This document shows, piece by piece, positions 12,405 through 22,204 of a stretch of 64,000 nt of DNA; within the stretch, counting starts at the first letter, position 1, and every line of letters begins with the position of its first letter. Both the position numbers and the translations under genes were made by a program. The notes below the pieces were generated by a model. It saw nothing but the letters and a program-made list of their open reading frames with translations, made no database searches and had not been told where the DNA came from. The DNA lies in assembly GCA_009760855.2 (NCBI GenBank), contig WPIO01000062.1:840001-904000 (forward strand), in the 5' to 3' direction. This stretch comes from Cristatella mucedo. Its lineage: Eukaryota; Bryozoa; Phylactolaemata; Cristatellidae.

Positions 12405-14476
12405 TCGGTTGGGTGACTATTGAACCTACGACTACTGACCCTGCAAAAATTTGCCTTTACCAACCGGCCTATACGACAATTGATCTATATATCATCTGTA
12501 TCATCTGATCTGCGACTATTGGACCTACGACAACTGGCCCATACTAACTGGCCTATACGAAAATTGATCTATATGTCAATTTCTAAGAATAATACACAGT
12601 TTTCAATTTACACAATTGATACAAACAATTAAGAATGAATTCATGACGTCTGAATTTTATAATTTATTTTTGAAAAAGGATTATTAGTAAAGCAGTTTTT
12701 TCTCTTAAAAGTGTCAAAAATGTTCATTATATTCTAGATAAAAATCGATCCTAATGTTACAGTAGTTTCTCAACTAACTATGCGAAAAATATGCAATGGC
12801 GCGAAGAAAAGTTAGAACATCTGTACGACCGTAACCTTCAAACAGCCCGTCGAACTTAATCGGCAAACTCGCGGTATCTCTTTGCTTGGACAACAAGAAT
12901 GCTAGTGATGCCTTGCAAGAACAAGGCAGTCTGCTTACTGTGGTCCATGAGAAACCCTTTCAGAAATGTCTACATCGTTGGATGATGGCACTGAAACAAT
13001 GCTTGGACCCCGTAATGCCACCTCTCTACTGCATTAGTTGTACGAGCTACACCATCTACTGACGCCCCATTCTGATTCCGAATCCCACAGAGAAGAGCGC
13101 ACTGCCGTAGTTATCACCTCGGCCTCAAAGACGTCTGTTTCGGATGTAGGTATGTTCGAAGTATGAGATCAGTTCATTCATACGCTCATGTGATGGCATA
13201 GAGTCGGACAGCAGCTCAAATGCTTCGATGACGACTGTCTCCGGTACATGTCCCAGTGCTAGTAGACATCGAACTGCATTGCGAATAGCATCATCAGTTT
13301 TATACTCCTCTTTCATTCCTAACTCGTTGACCTTTCTTACAACGCTCTGAGTGAAATGGAAGTAACAGCCCGTATTTGTAGCTGTCGAGTACAAGGCAGA
13401 GAAAGCATTAATAGCTGATGCTTCGAAATCGATGAGAATAATTTGAGGGTTTGCAGCAGGTATGAGACGCTTGAGTTCGGCGAGAAGGCGATCATATGTT
13501 TCGCGAGTCTTGTTTGGAACTAGGCAGTCCAGTCCAACAGGGATAAGTCCTGGGACAAATTGAAAATGAATGGTGTACAGTTGAAAGAAAATCAAGGGAA
13601 CTACTTGAAACGCACCGTCAGCTAGCCACACGTCTCTTCGAGAGCCAAGCAGTCAAGCAAGGTGCTATTTCCGAGGATAATCAGCCCCGATCCTGTCCTG
13701 GTCCTGAGTCAGACAGTACAAAATCAATGAACTTCTGAGGGATGTCAAATAACAGATCTGTGGGTATCGGTGGTGAAGTTGCGTCAGCCTCGGACAAGTC
13801 CTTCTTTCTCTGCCACTGCAGTGCTCGATTCAAGGTTGACTTCTTCGGTAAAGCCATTAGCACGTCATCCGATAAGTTCCTAGCCACAGAACCTTGCACT
13901 GCACTCGGAGTCGCAGAAACTTCCGACATCTTAGCCTTCATGTCACCAACAGCCTTTCTTGCCCGGGCTATTGCTATGTTTCCTTCGTGGCAGTGTTCTG
14001 GAGCGCGATTTCCAACTACTGTAGTGCCATTCGTTATAAGAAAAGCCTTGCAACTAAGCTGACGGTATTTGAAGCATCACCAATTTGTAGTGCCGCTTGC
14101 ATTTACGATTACTTTCCAGTATTCCAAGTTTCTATATATCGCAGTACCATTTCCACGCTCGGAAATTCCGTACTGTATCACTGACTCCATGATTTATAAA
14201 TATTTTTATGCTCAACAATTACTAGCCTCACAAATTATCAATTATATTTATTGATACAAGCTGATATCCAATCCTTATAATAGTCTATAACCTAGTTTGT
14301 ATATATATCCTAATTTGATCAAATAAAACTGACCTGCACCAGTTTTATTTATATTGCCTATTTCTGATCTTAGGGCCACGTGTCAAAGATCCGTTGTCAT
14401 ATAGATCAATTGTCGTATAGGCCGGTTGGTTCACGCCAATAATCGTAAGGCGAGTAGTCACAAGCTTAATTGTCGG
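12405..14476 (-). mobile_element. MULE DNA transposon inserted in an L2 copy
   Basis: The element lies between two parts of one antisense L2. Near-duplicate 12-mers flank it (12393-12404 and 14477-14488, 9 of 12 identical, shared core gcttgg), fitting the 9-11 base target duplications of MULEs. A perfect 31-base inverted repeat lies just inside the ends (12460-12490 against 14399-14429), and a weaker copy of the left repeat sits at 12541-12575. The minus strand encodes a broken FLYWCH/MULE transposase. Confidence 0.85.
12820..14130 (-). pseudogene. MULE transposase with FLYWCH zinc finger, broken
   Basis: Read on the minus strand, the order is: a FLYWCH-type finger (CFKYRQLSCKA then EHCHEG; C-x7-C...HxH) preceded by an in-frame TGA near 14085; a helical linker (MKAKMSEV...LPKKSTLNRALQWQR); the MULE catalytic domain with WLADGAFQVVP (first Asp), LIDFEASAINAF (second Asp) and CYFHFTQSVVRKV; then a frameshifted end with TTNAVERWHYGVQALF, the usual region of the catalytic Glu. 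The longest intact piece is 13125-13631 (168 residues). The protein would cut and paste the element between its inverted repeats. Stops and frameshifts make this copy inactive. Confidence 0.85.
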
Positions 14477-15080
14477 TACACAGCTTGGCCTGGTGGGGGA
14501 GTAGATCTGATAGGTAGGCTGAAGCCAAAGAATTGAGGGAACTGAAAATGAGTGACAAAAACTTGAAGTTGATCAGTTGCTTTACTGGTAGCCAGTGAAA
14601 GTCTGCGAGAAGTGTCGTGATGTGGCAACTGCGACGCTCACGACAGACAAGCCTAGCTGCAGAGTTTTGCACCAGCTGTAAGCGCCTGATTGCACATGCC
14701 GGTAGGCCAGCAAGCAGTGAGTTACAGAAGTCAAGACGGCATGTCACAAATGCATGGACCAACTTAGATGTGGTATCCCTTTCTAAGCAAGCCCTAATTT
14801 TAGCAATGTTATGTAGCTGAAAGTAGGCAGACTTGATTGTGGAGCTGACGTGGTCGTCTAACGAAAGGTCACTTTGGAACAGAACACCTAGATTTAGTGC
14901 AGATTCAACGAGAGATATGCTGGCAGAGCCGATTTTTTGCGTCAGCCTTTCCAATTTCTGAATCGTGCTTGGTTTTCCATTTAACTAATAAGTTAGTTTT
15001 ATCATCATTTAATTTAAGAAAATGTGCTGCCATCCATGTGCGGATGTCATCAATACATGCAGTAAGGGAGTTGAGATAAA
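14477..15080 (-). mobile_element. L2 family B, right part of the copy split by the MULE
   Basis: The minus strand at 14466-14954 encodes a largely intact C-terminal domain: SLVESALNLGVLFQSDLSLD, KLVHAFVTCRLDFCNSLLAG, RRSCHITTLLADFHWLPVKQ. It continues to the LNDDKTNL region near 15000 and stops near 15080, so the LINE is 5' truncated. Confidence 0.92.
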
Positions 15081-15084
15081 TTTG

Positions 15085-15895
15085 AGGTGCTCGAAGACTG
15101 GTAGGGATAAAAGCAAAGGTACAACTGAGTAAGGAAACTTTTCAATTAAAAAGCAGAGAGCACAAAATATTTTCATCTGAAAACACGGGAAGCCTATCAA
15201 GCGTTATATCAATTCCTATTTCACTTTGAATATTCTGAAGTCTTCAGCTAAGAGATTGCCAATTGACGATATTGTTGTTCTCATGTCTCCTCTTCGTGTG
15301 TCGTGTGGAAAAGAAAAAAGTATGTTGTCGATCTGGAATTATACTGAATTAGTACATTTATCCAGCTTAATCAAGTTGAGTCATATCGTCATTGAAATTC
15401 ACACACTGACAGCCATATCAAGATTTAGTTTAATTTATTTGAAGCTCTTCATACGAGTTGGGGTGAACCTTTCTCTCACTTGAAATGGGTGGATTGCATG
15501 CCTCTGTTAATCGAATGTAACTAAGGTTTAATGCCTCAAGCACGAGAGTGAATGGTAATTGAATAATTTTCTTACCATCTGACTGGTCATTCAGCTCGGA
15601 TGCGAGAACTTTAAAAGAGCGATCCAACCGCATAAGTAAATTGAGCAGGATCTCTACCAATTCTTACTCTTGTAAGCGCTTGGAGTGGAGAGCCAATATA
15701 CGTACTTACTGTATGTCTATTGCAAACAAAACCGTATGTATACGGTAATCATGCTATATTTCCACTATACGTAATCATAATATTAATGAGACATGTATGC
15801 AGCAACCTCAGAGAACTGAATCTTTCTCTACATACATTGCATACGTCTATTGTTAACACATCTTTTATCTCCAGTAAACCTTCCGAATACGTAAC
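15085..15895. other. AT-rich intergenic sequence, nothing recognised
   Basis: Only short frames without domains are present. An antisense L2-like tail motif (cctcagagaactgaatctttc) appears near 15808. Confidence 0.3.
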
Positions 15896-15897
15896 AA

Positions 15898-16012
15898 AAG
15901 TCGCTTAGGCTGTGAGTTCACCAGGCAAAACTCTCCTGCGTAACTCTCCCATAATCTTTTTGGCTTTGTGGAGGTACAAACGGAGATACATTACATAACA
16001 TTAAACCTGTTC
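15898..16012 (+). mobile_element. L2 family A 3' tail fragment
   Basis: cgcttaggctgtgagttc..., then the ggctttgtggaggtac block and an end in acattacataacatt match the 3' terminus of the family A copy ending at 24555. Confidence 0.85.
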
Positions 16013-16845
16013 TATGACAACCAGGAGTGCTTTAGCGTGCCCAGCAAAAGGCCACCTAGACACAAGTAGATGGATTTTCCTATAATATAATGATTTAAAT
16101 TAATGCTTGAAAAGATCAACGGTAATAGCATATATCTATTATTAGCCTTAAGAGCCCCAGTACAATTCTTGTTGTTGATCGTGAGCAAGTACCCTGCTAG
16201 AAACTAACCGATAGTTTTGTATTCCACTTTTAAGCCGGACCAACTTCATTTTTTCGGTAAATTGCATTTTTGTCGATATATGCTTGTAATTTTATAAGTT
16301 TAAATCTTCAGTTACGTGCACGCTCAGATATCAATCTATCTGGTGGGAGGCTAAATTTAGTGTATATATACCCCTTCGCGCTACTATGCCGGCACCACTG
16401 TGACGCTGCGTCGGTAGCATTCCTGCAATGATTATCTCAAGGTTCTCATTATGCGTTCACAGCTTGCCGACGATTATTACTTGTTCAATACAATATATTA
16501 GTAATACTTCAAGCCCGTCAATCATTCTAAGTGATTCATTTTCCGCTCGGTAAATAAGTAAGGAAGCTGCATCTTGTAATACCTTCCTGCTCTGGAGTTG
16601 TTTTCCATTGAGGGTATGGAAGCTGCCTCTGCCGCGCCATGTATTGCTCGTTCTTATACAAAGTATTAGCGTGTACTCACAAAAAATCACCAGCAAATGA
16701 TAATCAATTTGAAACTTAAATACCAGGCACATACATGCTTATTCATACTCAAAGGCTCAGCCACAATTAACCGCCAGCCGGCAGACCTTCACTGAGACTG
16801 ACAGTCCCTATTTCGAGCCAATACAATTTACAAGTGTGTGTGTGT
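16013..16845. other. AT-rich sequence, no feature recognised
   Basis: No exon or repeat family recognised. The 91-codon minus-strand frame at 16457-16732 has no identifiable domain. Confidence 0.3.
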
Positions 16846-16849
16846 GTGC

Positions 16850-17028
16850 TGAGATGGCACACTAGATAAGGCGGTTGTTTTTCCCAAACTCGTGGCCGAG
16901 GTTGTGGGTTCTAATCTTGCAACGGGTGATTCTTTATTGCCAACCGCAGGCGATATTATATTAATGATAGCCTTAAAGGCTCTTCTGCCGCTATACAAAT
17001 GAGGCTGTTGAATCAGCTCATATTTGTT
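16850..17028 (+). mobile_element. SINE1 copy
   Basis: ggttgtgggttctaatcttg (box-B-like), then attctttattgcc, agccttaaaggctcttctgc and cgctatacaaatgaggctgt. It contains a short internal insertion (gatattatattaat) absent from other copies. Confidence 0.8.
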
Positions 17029-17224
17029 AATGGCCAAAGACTGGCTCAAAAGATGAATTCCTGCTTGATCGAATGACGCTAGCGAAAACACAAACTCACA
17101 CACATAAACGGCTAGTGGGTAAGCGAGCGTAATAAAAAAATTAGGTATAGACAATGTGTAAAAATTGTGAGCAATTTATTTTGACAAATAAACGTAAACG
17201 TACTAATGTATGCTGTGAAGCAGC

Positions 17225-17402
17225 TTAAAAAAATACAAGCTAATTTAGCAGCCTCTTTTGTGCAGCAACAGAAGAGCCTTTACGGCTGTCACCACCGTTT
17301 GCAGCGGCAATAAAGGATCGCCTACCACAGGATTCGAAACCACGACTTCGGGACCGAGATCGTGAAAAGCAACCGGCTTACCTACGCGACCCATCGAGGC
17401 TT
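17225..17402 (-). mobile_element. SINE1 copy, antisense
   Basis: Reverse complement of the SINE1 consensus: agaagagcctttacggctgt, caataaaggatcgcc, ggattcgaaaccacgacttc. It lies 200 bases from the plus-strand copy at 16850, forming an imperfect inverted pair. Confidence 0.8.
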
Positions 17403-17404
17403 AA

Positions 17405-20050
17405 GAGTAAATTGTATACCATGCGCACTAAGAACCGGTAATAAAGAAAGAAATTACAGACCCTTAACATTAATAACGAATGGCTAGCCAGACGATAGTA
17501 TTGAATGGGTAGCTTTCTCGCCTCTTTCCTGCTCGGACTTGCCTCGCTGATAGAAGCAAAAAAATCCCGGTGATGATTTCATCTCGCAGTTCTGACCAGC
17601 CGAGTGACCTCGGTCAGCCATTTTATCCCGAGTTAACTTAAATGACGGAGACGCGGTCTACCCACAAGACATCATGGGAAATTCAATTTCAAAGCTATAC
17701 CGAGTGTTTAAGCGTATAGCTCACAGACTGGCTGACCGTTGCTGAGACTGGCTGTCCCGGTCAGACTCTCCAATTGTATTTTTCCACTGAAATAATTTCC
17801 AGACATTTGCATGTGTTTAGATAAGTAATTTAACAACGCACAAATAAAGCACCTGCTCATTAATTTTTTGCACGATTTAACTACAATCAAATTTCATAGT
17901 TCATGTTCAACGGTGAGAGCTTATGCGTAGCATGCAAATGGATAAACGATGTCACTTGATATTTTTGACATGAAAAACATCATAGCTGTACTATCGTAGC
18001 AGTACTCTAAATATCCCAAAGAGCCCAACCTAGCGCGCTGTTGGCGACTTTCCTTTATGGACGGAACGGGCTCACTCCCCCAGCTCCCTCGCAGTCTAAA
18101 TTATAGTTGTTTATATTTTGTGTGCGTAATAGAGATTCATTCCTCTTATCACGCTATGCAAACGAATTTTATTTTCTTATAATACTGTTTATGATCAGCC
18201 TGTGCTGGCAGTCAGTTTATGAGGTCAAGCTGTTTTTGGGCCACTGAAAGGAGTGTTCTGAAAAAGATCCCTATAAGTATGCAAAAATCTAGTGACGCTT
18301 GTACTAGCCCCAAAAGTTGGAGTTCTTCCTACCTCATTAGTGAATAAAACTTTACGTGTATCTTTTCGGATATGTATTCCGAAAAGATATAAGTTAAGTT
18401 TATTCATATTTTGTTTCATATTTAATTCATATTTTAAGGATTTTCTAAGCACTATAAGACTCTAACTAAATCTGCCTGAATTCAAAACTGAAAAACCAGA
18501 TTGACGTGTGCAGTCAAGGCATAGAGTAATAGGTGACCTACTTTAGGTCATGAACCCTTTAAAAACGAAACTATAAACTGTAAATATTGGTGCTCTCTAC
18601 TTACCACACCTGGCTTCCTTGACTGCGTGTTTCTGCAGACTCAGTGTTGAGCAGCAGAGATACTTTTCCGTCTCACATTAGTTACTTCAAAGGAGCGGGC
18701 ATTATTGACTCTTCTTCTCCGTCGCGTGGTGTGTAGTGCGTTGAGGAAGAATCTGCGAAGAAGTAAACCTAATATGTTCCAATGTATGCACATCCCGAAT
18801 GTAGGTTGCATAAATGTAAGTTACCGCTGATTTGGTAACCGGCGCAGGCCAATGGGGAACGAACCCACACGATTTGTGCATGAAAATGCGAATTAAAGTA
18901 TTTACTCTGGAATTAAAATAGAAAGTTTAATTAAAAATTAAAATTAATTTTAATGTACATGCCATAAATAAACGTCGCTGTCAGTACTGATTCCTTAGCA
19001 AGCACGCACTGACCTATAGAAAGAGTTCCCGCGAAAAGATAAATGCGAATGACAAAATGTACTCTCAAAGCTAAAATTATATTTCATGGAAAACAAAGGT
19101 AAACAATGAGAGATTGCCAAAAGTAGGAAATAACAAAGAATTCTCTTTGTTGTAGTTCAATAAACCTTTCTGCGTTGAGAAAGAACTGCAAGGTTGCCCG
19201 TCAGTAGGGTAGCTTGCTCAGCGGATACTAAGTTCCGCCTTCCAAAGCAAATTTGGAGCTTTCGTGATTTTTACACAAACAGGCTAATTGCTCATTATAT
19301 GTACGTGGCGAACTGTAAGTCATCATGCGCGCCACTGCTTGGTGAGAACCTACAAGCCGAGCCGGAAGCGTGTGCATTTAACCTACTCAACTGCTATCCC
19401 AATCGTGAAATTTTAAGCCGGAATATTTTTTTTAATTCCACAACGTTAACTGCTTTGACATGCATTCACTGTAGCAATAAAACGACTTTAGTATAAATGT
19501 ACAAAGGTTTCATATAGCGTCATAATAACCACGACAGTTAAGGTGTCAGTCTCATAGCATGCAACATCTGCGGATGTCAACAATGGCCGCATTCCTAAAT
19601 CCCTACTAATTAAAGCGAGAATTTCCGTCCGTCACGCGGCAAGATGGCGACCAGTACTTTCAGGAGTAGCTTGCAATTCCACTACGACTCAGCGGAGCTA
19701 GTCCATAGGCTGTGAGCTCTAGTATAGACTGAGAGCTAATTTTCCCACTTAGATTCATGTTAAAAGTGACAAAATCATCGGAGTTTGAGGCTCTCCTATT
19801 GATGCCTGAATTGACTGCCGAAAGCACAATTTGGGCCCACCCTATATTTTCTAAACCTGAATGCGTCCGCTTGCATGCATTTGCGTACTGCATGCGTCTT
19901 TAAATGCAAGCATGCATGCCTGTACGTAGGCCAATAGGTATGCAATTATTTCAAAATTCTGAGCAGCCGGAGGCCACCAGCCGTGGAGCTGAGCGCCGAA
20001 CGATGCAGCACTGCCTCGAGCGAGGCGAACCAAGCTTAGAACTTCCGCTA
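17405..20050. other. AT-rich intergenic sequence, no gene recognised
   Basis: No coding pattern was recognised. A 12-bp-arm hairpin sits at 18359-18389. The 100-codon frame at 19194-19496 has no domain I know. Confidence 0.35.
18359..18389. repeat. Perfect hairpin, 12-bp arms
   Basis: tatcttttcgga (18359-18370) pairs with tccgaaaagata (18378-18389) around a 7-base loop. Confidence 0.9.
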
Positions 20051-20059
20051 GTTACCACT

Positions 20060-20152
20060 CCCATGCTCTAGCTAGTAAGCTCCCGAGGCTGCCTCCCTTT
20101 CGGAAATCTGTGCAAGGGTTTGAAACCTCTGCCATGGCAAGCTGAACCACTA
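20060..20152 (-). mobile_element. tRNA-like SINE fragment, antisense
   Basis: Reverse complement shows a box-A-like cttagtggttcagcttgcc and a box-B-like gaggtttcaaacccttgc. It is unlike SINE1 in its body. Immediately right is a long AT tract. Weakly supported. Confidence 0.35.
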
Positions 20153-20153
20153 A

Positions 20154-20166
20154 GATATATATATAT

Positions 20167-20198
<32 letters not shown>

Positions 20199-20254
20199 AT
20201 ACATATATTATATATATATATTATATAACGACTATTATATATATATATATATAA
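20154..20254. repeat. (AT)n tract with palindromic end
   Basis: About 100 bases of nearly pure AT with a few interruptions. The stretch aacgactattata near 20228 is the inverse of tataatagtcgtt near 20252, framing the last 35 bases as a hairpin. Confidence 0.9.
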
Positions 20255-20917
20255 TAGTCGTTCCTCGCCACTTCGCGCTTCGACTTTCGTGGCTTCACTC
20301 TATCGTGGTTTTTTCAAATACAGTACACGCAAACTCATAAAGAGTTTGTCGTGATGGAACGATATAGCGCGCTCTTGGCTGTCTGAGTCAATTACACGCC
20401 CCTGTATTGCAATAAAAAGTAAAACTAATATACGTTCGGTCTGTAGGTTCATTTATTCGAGCACCCCACATACCGTTCGATGCCAGGTGCGGCCGCTCAA
20501 CCACTCCTTGAGTGTGGGCAAGACCTCTTTTCCAAAAAATATGTTGGTGTGAAACCAAGCCAATCTGAGCGTGCTGTTTTACTGTTTTACTATCCTCGTG
20601 TAAGACCTTTATGTGAGCGTGTAATTAAAGGTACGATAATACTATGATATTTGTAACGTCTGTAATGTTTAATTTTCTCTTATTCAGATTGATATATTGG
20701 TAAATACAAGTTAATGGTGACTATTCTGGTGCTATTTCATATCCAGAGGGCTCAAATAGTGCTAAAACCCGTATTTAGAGAGTCGTCAACAGGTTTGTTT
20801 TCAATGCTCCAGCTGTGAAAATACTCGACTTATGAACAGAATCCTACTTCACGGAAATTCGCTTATCGCGTTAGAGGCTGGAACGGATTAACCACGATAA
20901 ACGAGGGTCGACTGTAT
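20255..20917. mobile_element. pogo/Tigger-like DNA element, non-autonomous
   Basis: Left end reads agtcgttcctcgccacttcg; right end, reverse-complemented, reads cagtcgaccctcgtttatcg. These are diverged terminal inverted repeats of the cagt...cctcg type known from pogo/Tigger elements. Sequence near 20295-20315 (tatcgtggttttttc) mirrors ataaccacgataaa near 20890. No transposase frame is visible in the 660 bases between. Confidence 0.55.
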
Positions 20918-20981
20918 ATGTGTGTGTGCGGGCGTGCATGAGTGCGTGCGTGCGTAAATGCGTGCGTGCGTGCGCGCGTGC

Positions 20982-21012
<31 letters not shown>

Positions 21013-21018
21013 TGTGTG
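20918..21018. repeat. (TG)n / (TGCG)n tract
   Basis: Alternating purine-pyrimidine sequence starting tgtgtgtgcgggcgtgcatg and continuing in gtgcgtgc units. It has Z-DNA-forming composition and abuts the right end of the pogo-like element. Confidence 0.95.
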
Positions 21019-21387
21019 CCTATCCGGCACCGTTCGAGCTAGAAATAAAAGGCTCACCTTTTCTATATCTGAACTGGCGGAATTCAGCTTTCCATTACTT
21101 AATTTAAGCGCACTGGAGCTGTGGACCTGCTAAAAGGCCTGACGATGGGAAAGCATAACTACGACGGAACACGAACCGCAGTCTTTGACTTTTCGAACCA
21201 GTGCTCTAGATAGTGAGATATCTCTTTTTAGCGCTTCTTTTGCCCTCAGCCTCTCTGTCATGCTTTGCTAAGCTCCTTGCCTTCGCAGCCGGGACCCGAA
21301 CTCAGCTATCGATACCGAGAAGACGAGTCCCACGAAAGCTCGAAAGGGGCGCGGTGAGGAAACCGTTAGGTTAGCTGATGTAACCGC

Positions 21388-21514
21388 ACCATTTGCACAG
21401 CGGCAGAAGAGCCTTAACGGCTATCACTGCCGCTTGCATATGACAATAAAGGATCGCCCACCGCAGCATCCGTGCCCGCGAGCTGGGTCGTGAAGAGCGA
21501 TTGCCTCACTTCCT
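21388..21514 (-). mobile_element. SINE1 copy, antisense, partial
   Basis: gcggcagaagagccttaacg, atgacaataaaggatcgccc and ggtcgtgaagagc are reverse-complement SINE1 blocks. The box-B region is damaged. Confidence 0.75.
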
Positions 21515-22130
21515 GATCTGAGGGAATTTCTGCTCTCCTCCCCCTGCGCGACCATACCCGAACGGGGCGCTGGCGTGCGCGCATCCTGGTCGGGCTGCAG
21601 AGCGGCCAGCCGAGATGCGAAGAAAAGTGGGAAGAGCGCGAGTTTCCATGGGCACCGGCGCCTGACCTGTGACCTGGCAGTCTTGCGTGTAAGCAGCTTC
21701 CGAGCGTACGAATGGAAAACTCGCGGCTAGGAAAGGATGGGCACAAATTATGTCTCCGCCACGCGACGGGTGCCGGCGGAGTTAAGGCAATATTCCATAA
21801 GGCGAAAGCCACGTTTGATGACCTCTCTTCGTAAATTTGCCTCGGACAGAATGACGGGCTGTACGTCTTCTCCGAACTGTTGGTTTTTAGCTTTTATCTT
21901 AAATTCAAGGCGAACAATTTTGTACGCCGCTTGACGACGACGCGTATTTACGCGCGCCAGTGCCAACGAGCGCGCTGGCACCGGTCGTAGCCGAGCAAAG
22001 ATTCGCTTGAGAACAAAATTTACTTTAAGTTCGTTTTTCTTTTTTTTTATGAACTATTTGTACCTGAACTTTCCTCACTTTACGATATGCATTCGTTATG
22101 CGGCACCGATCAAGCGAGTAAGCGGGTTTA
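21515..22130. other. GC-rich unassigned sequence
   Basis: Overlapping open frames on both strands (21414-21981) lack domains. GC-driven frame openness explains them. No splice-compatible exon was preferred. Confidence 0.3.
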
Positions 22131-22204
22131 ATTTTTTTCGTCGAAAGCACCTCAGCGTTAGAGCCGACCTCTGCTACAACGAAACAGTGAGTTGGATTTA
22201 CGTT

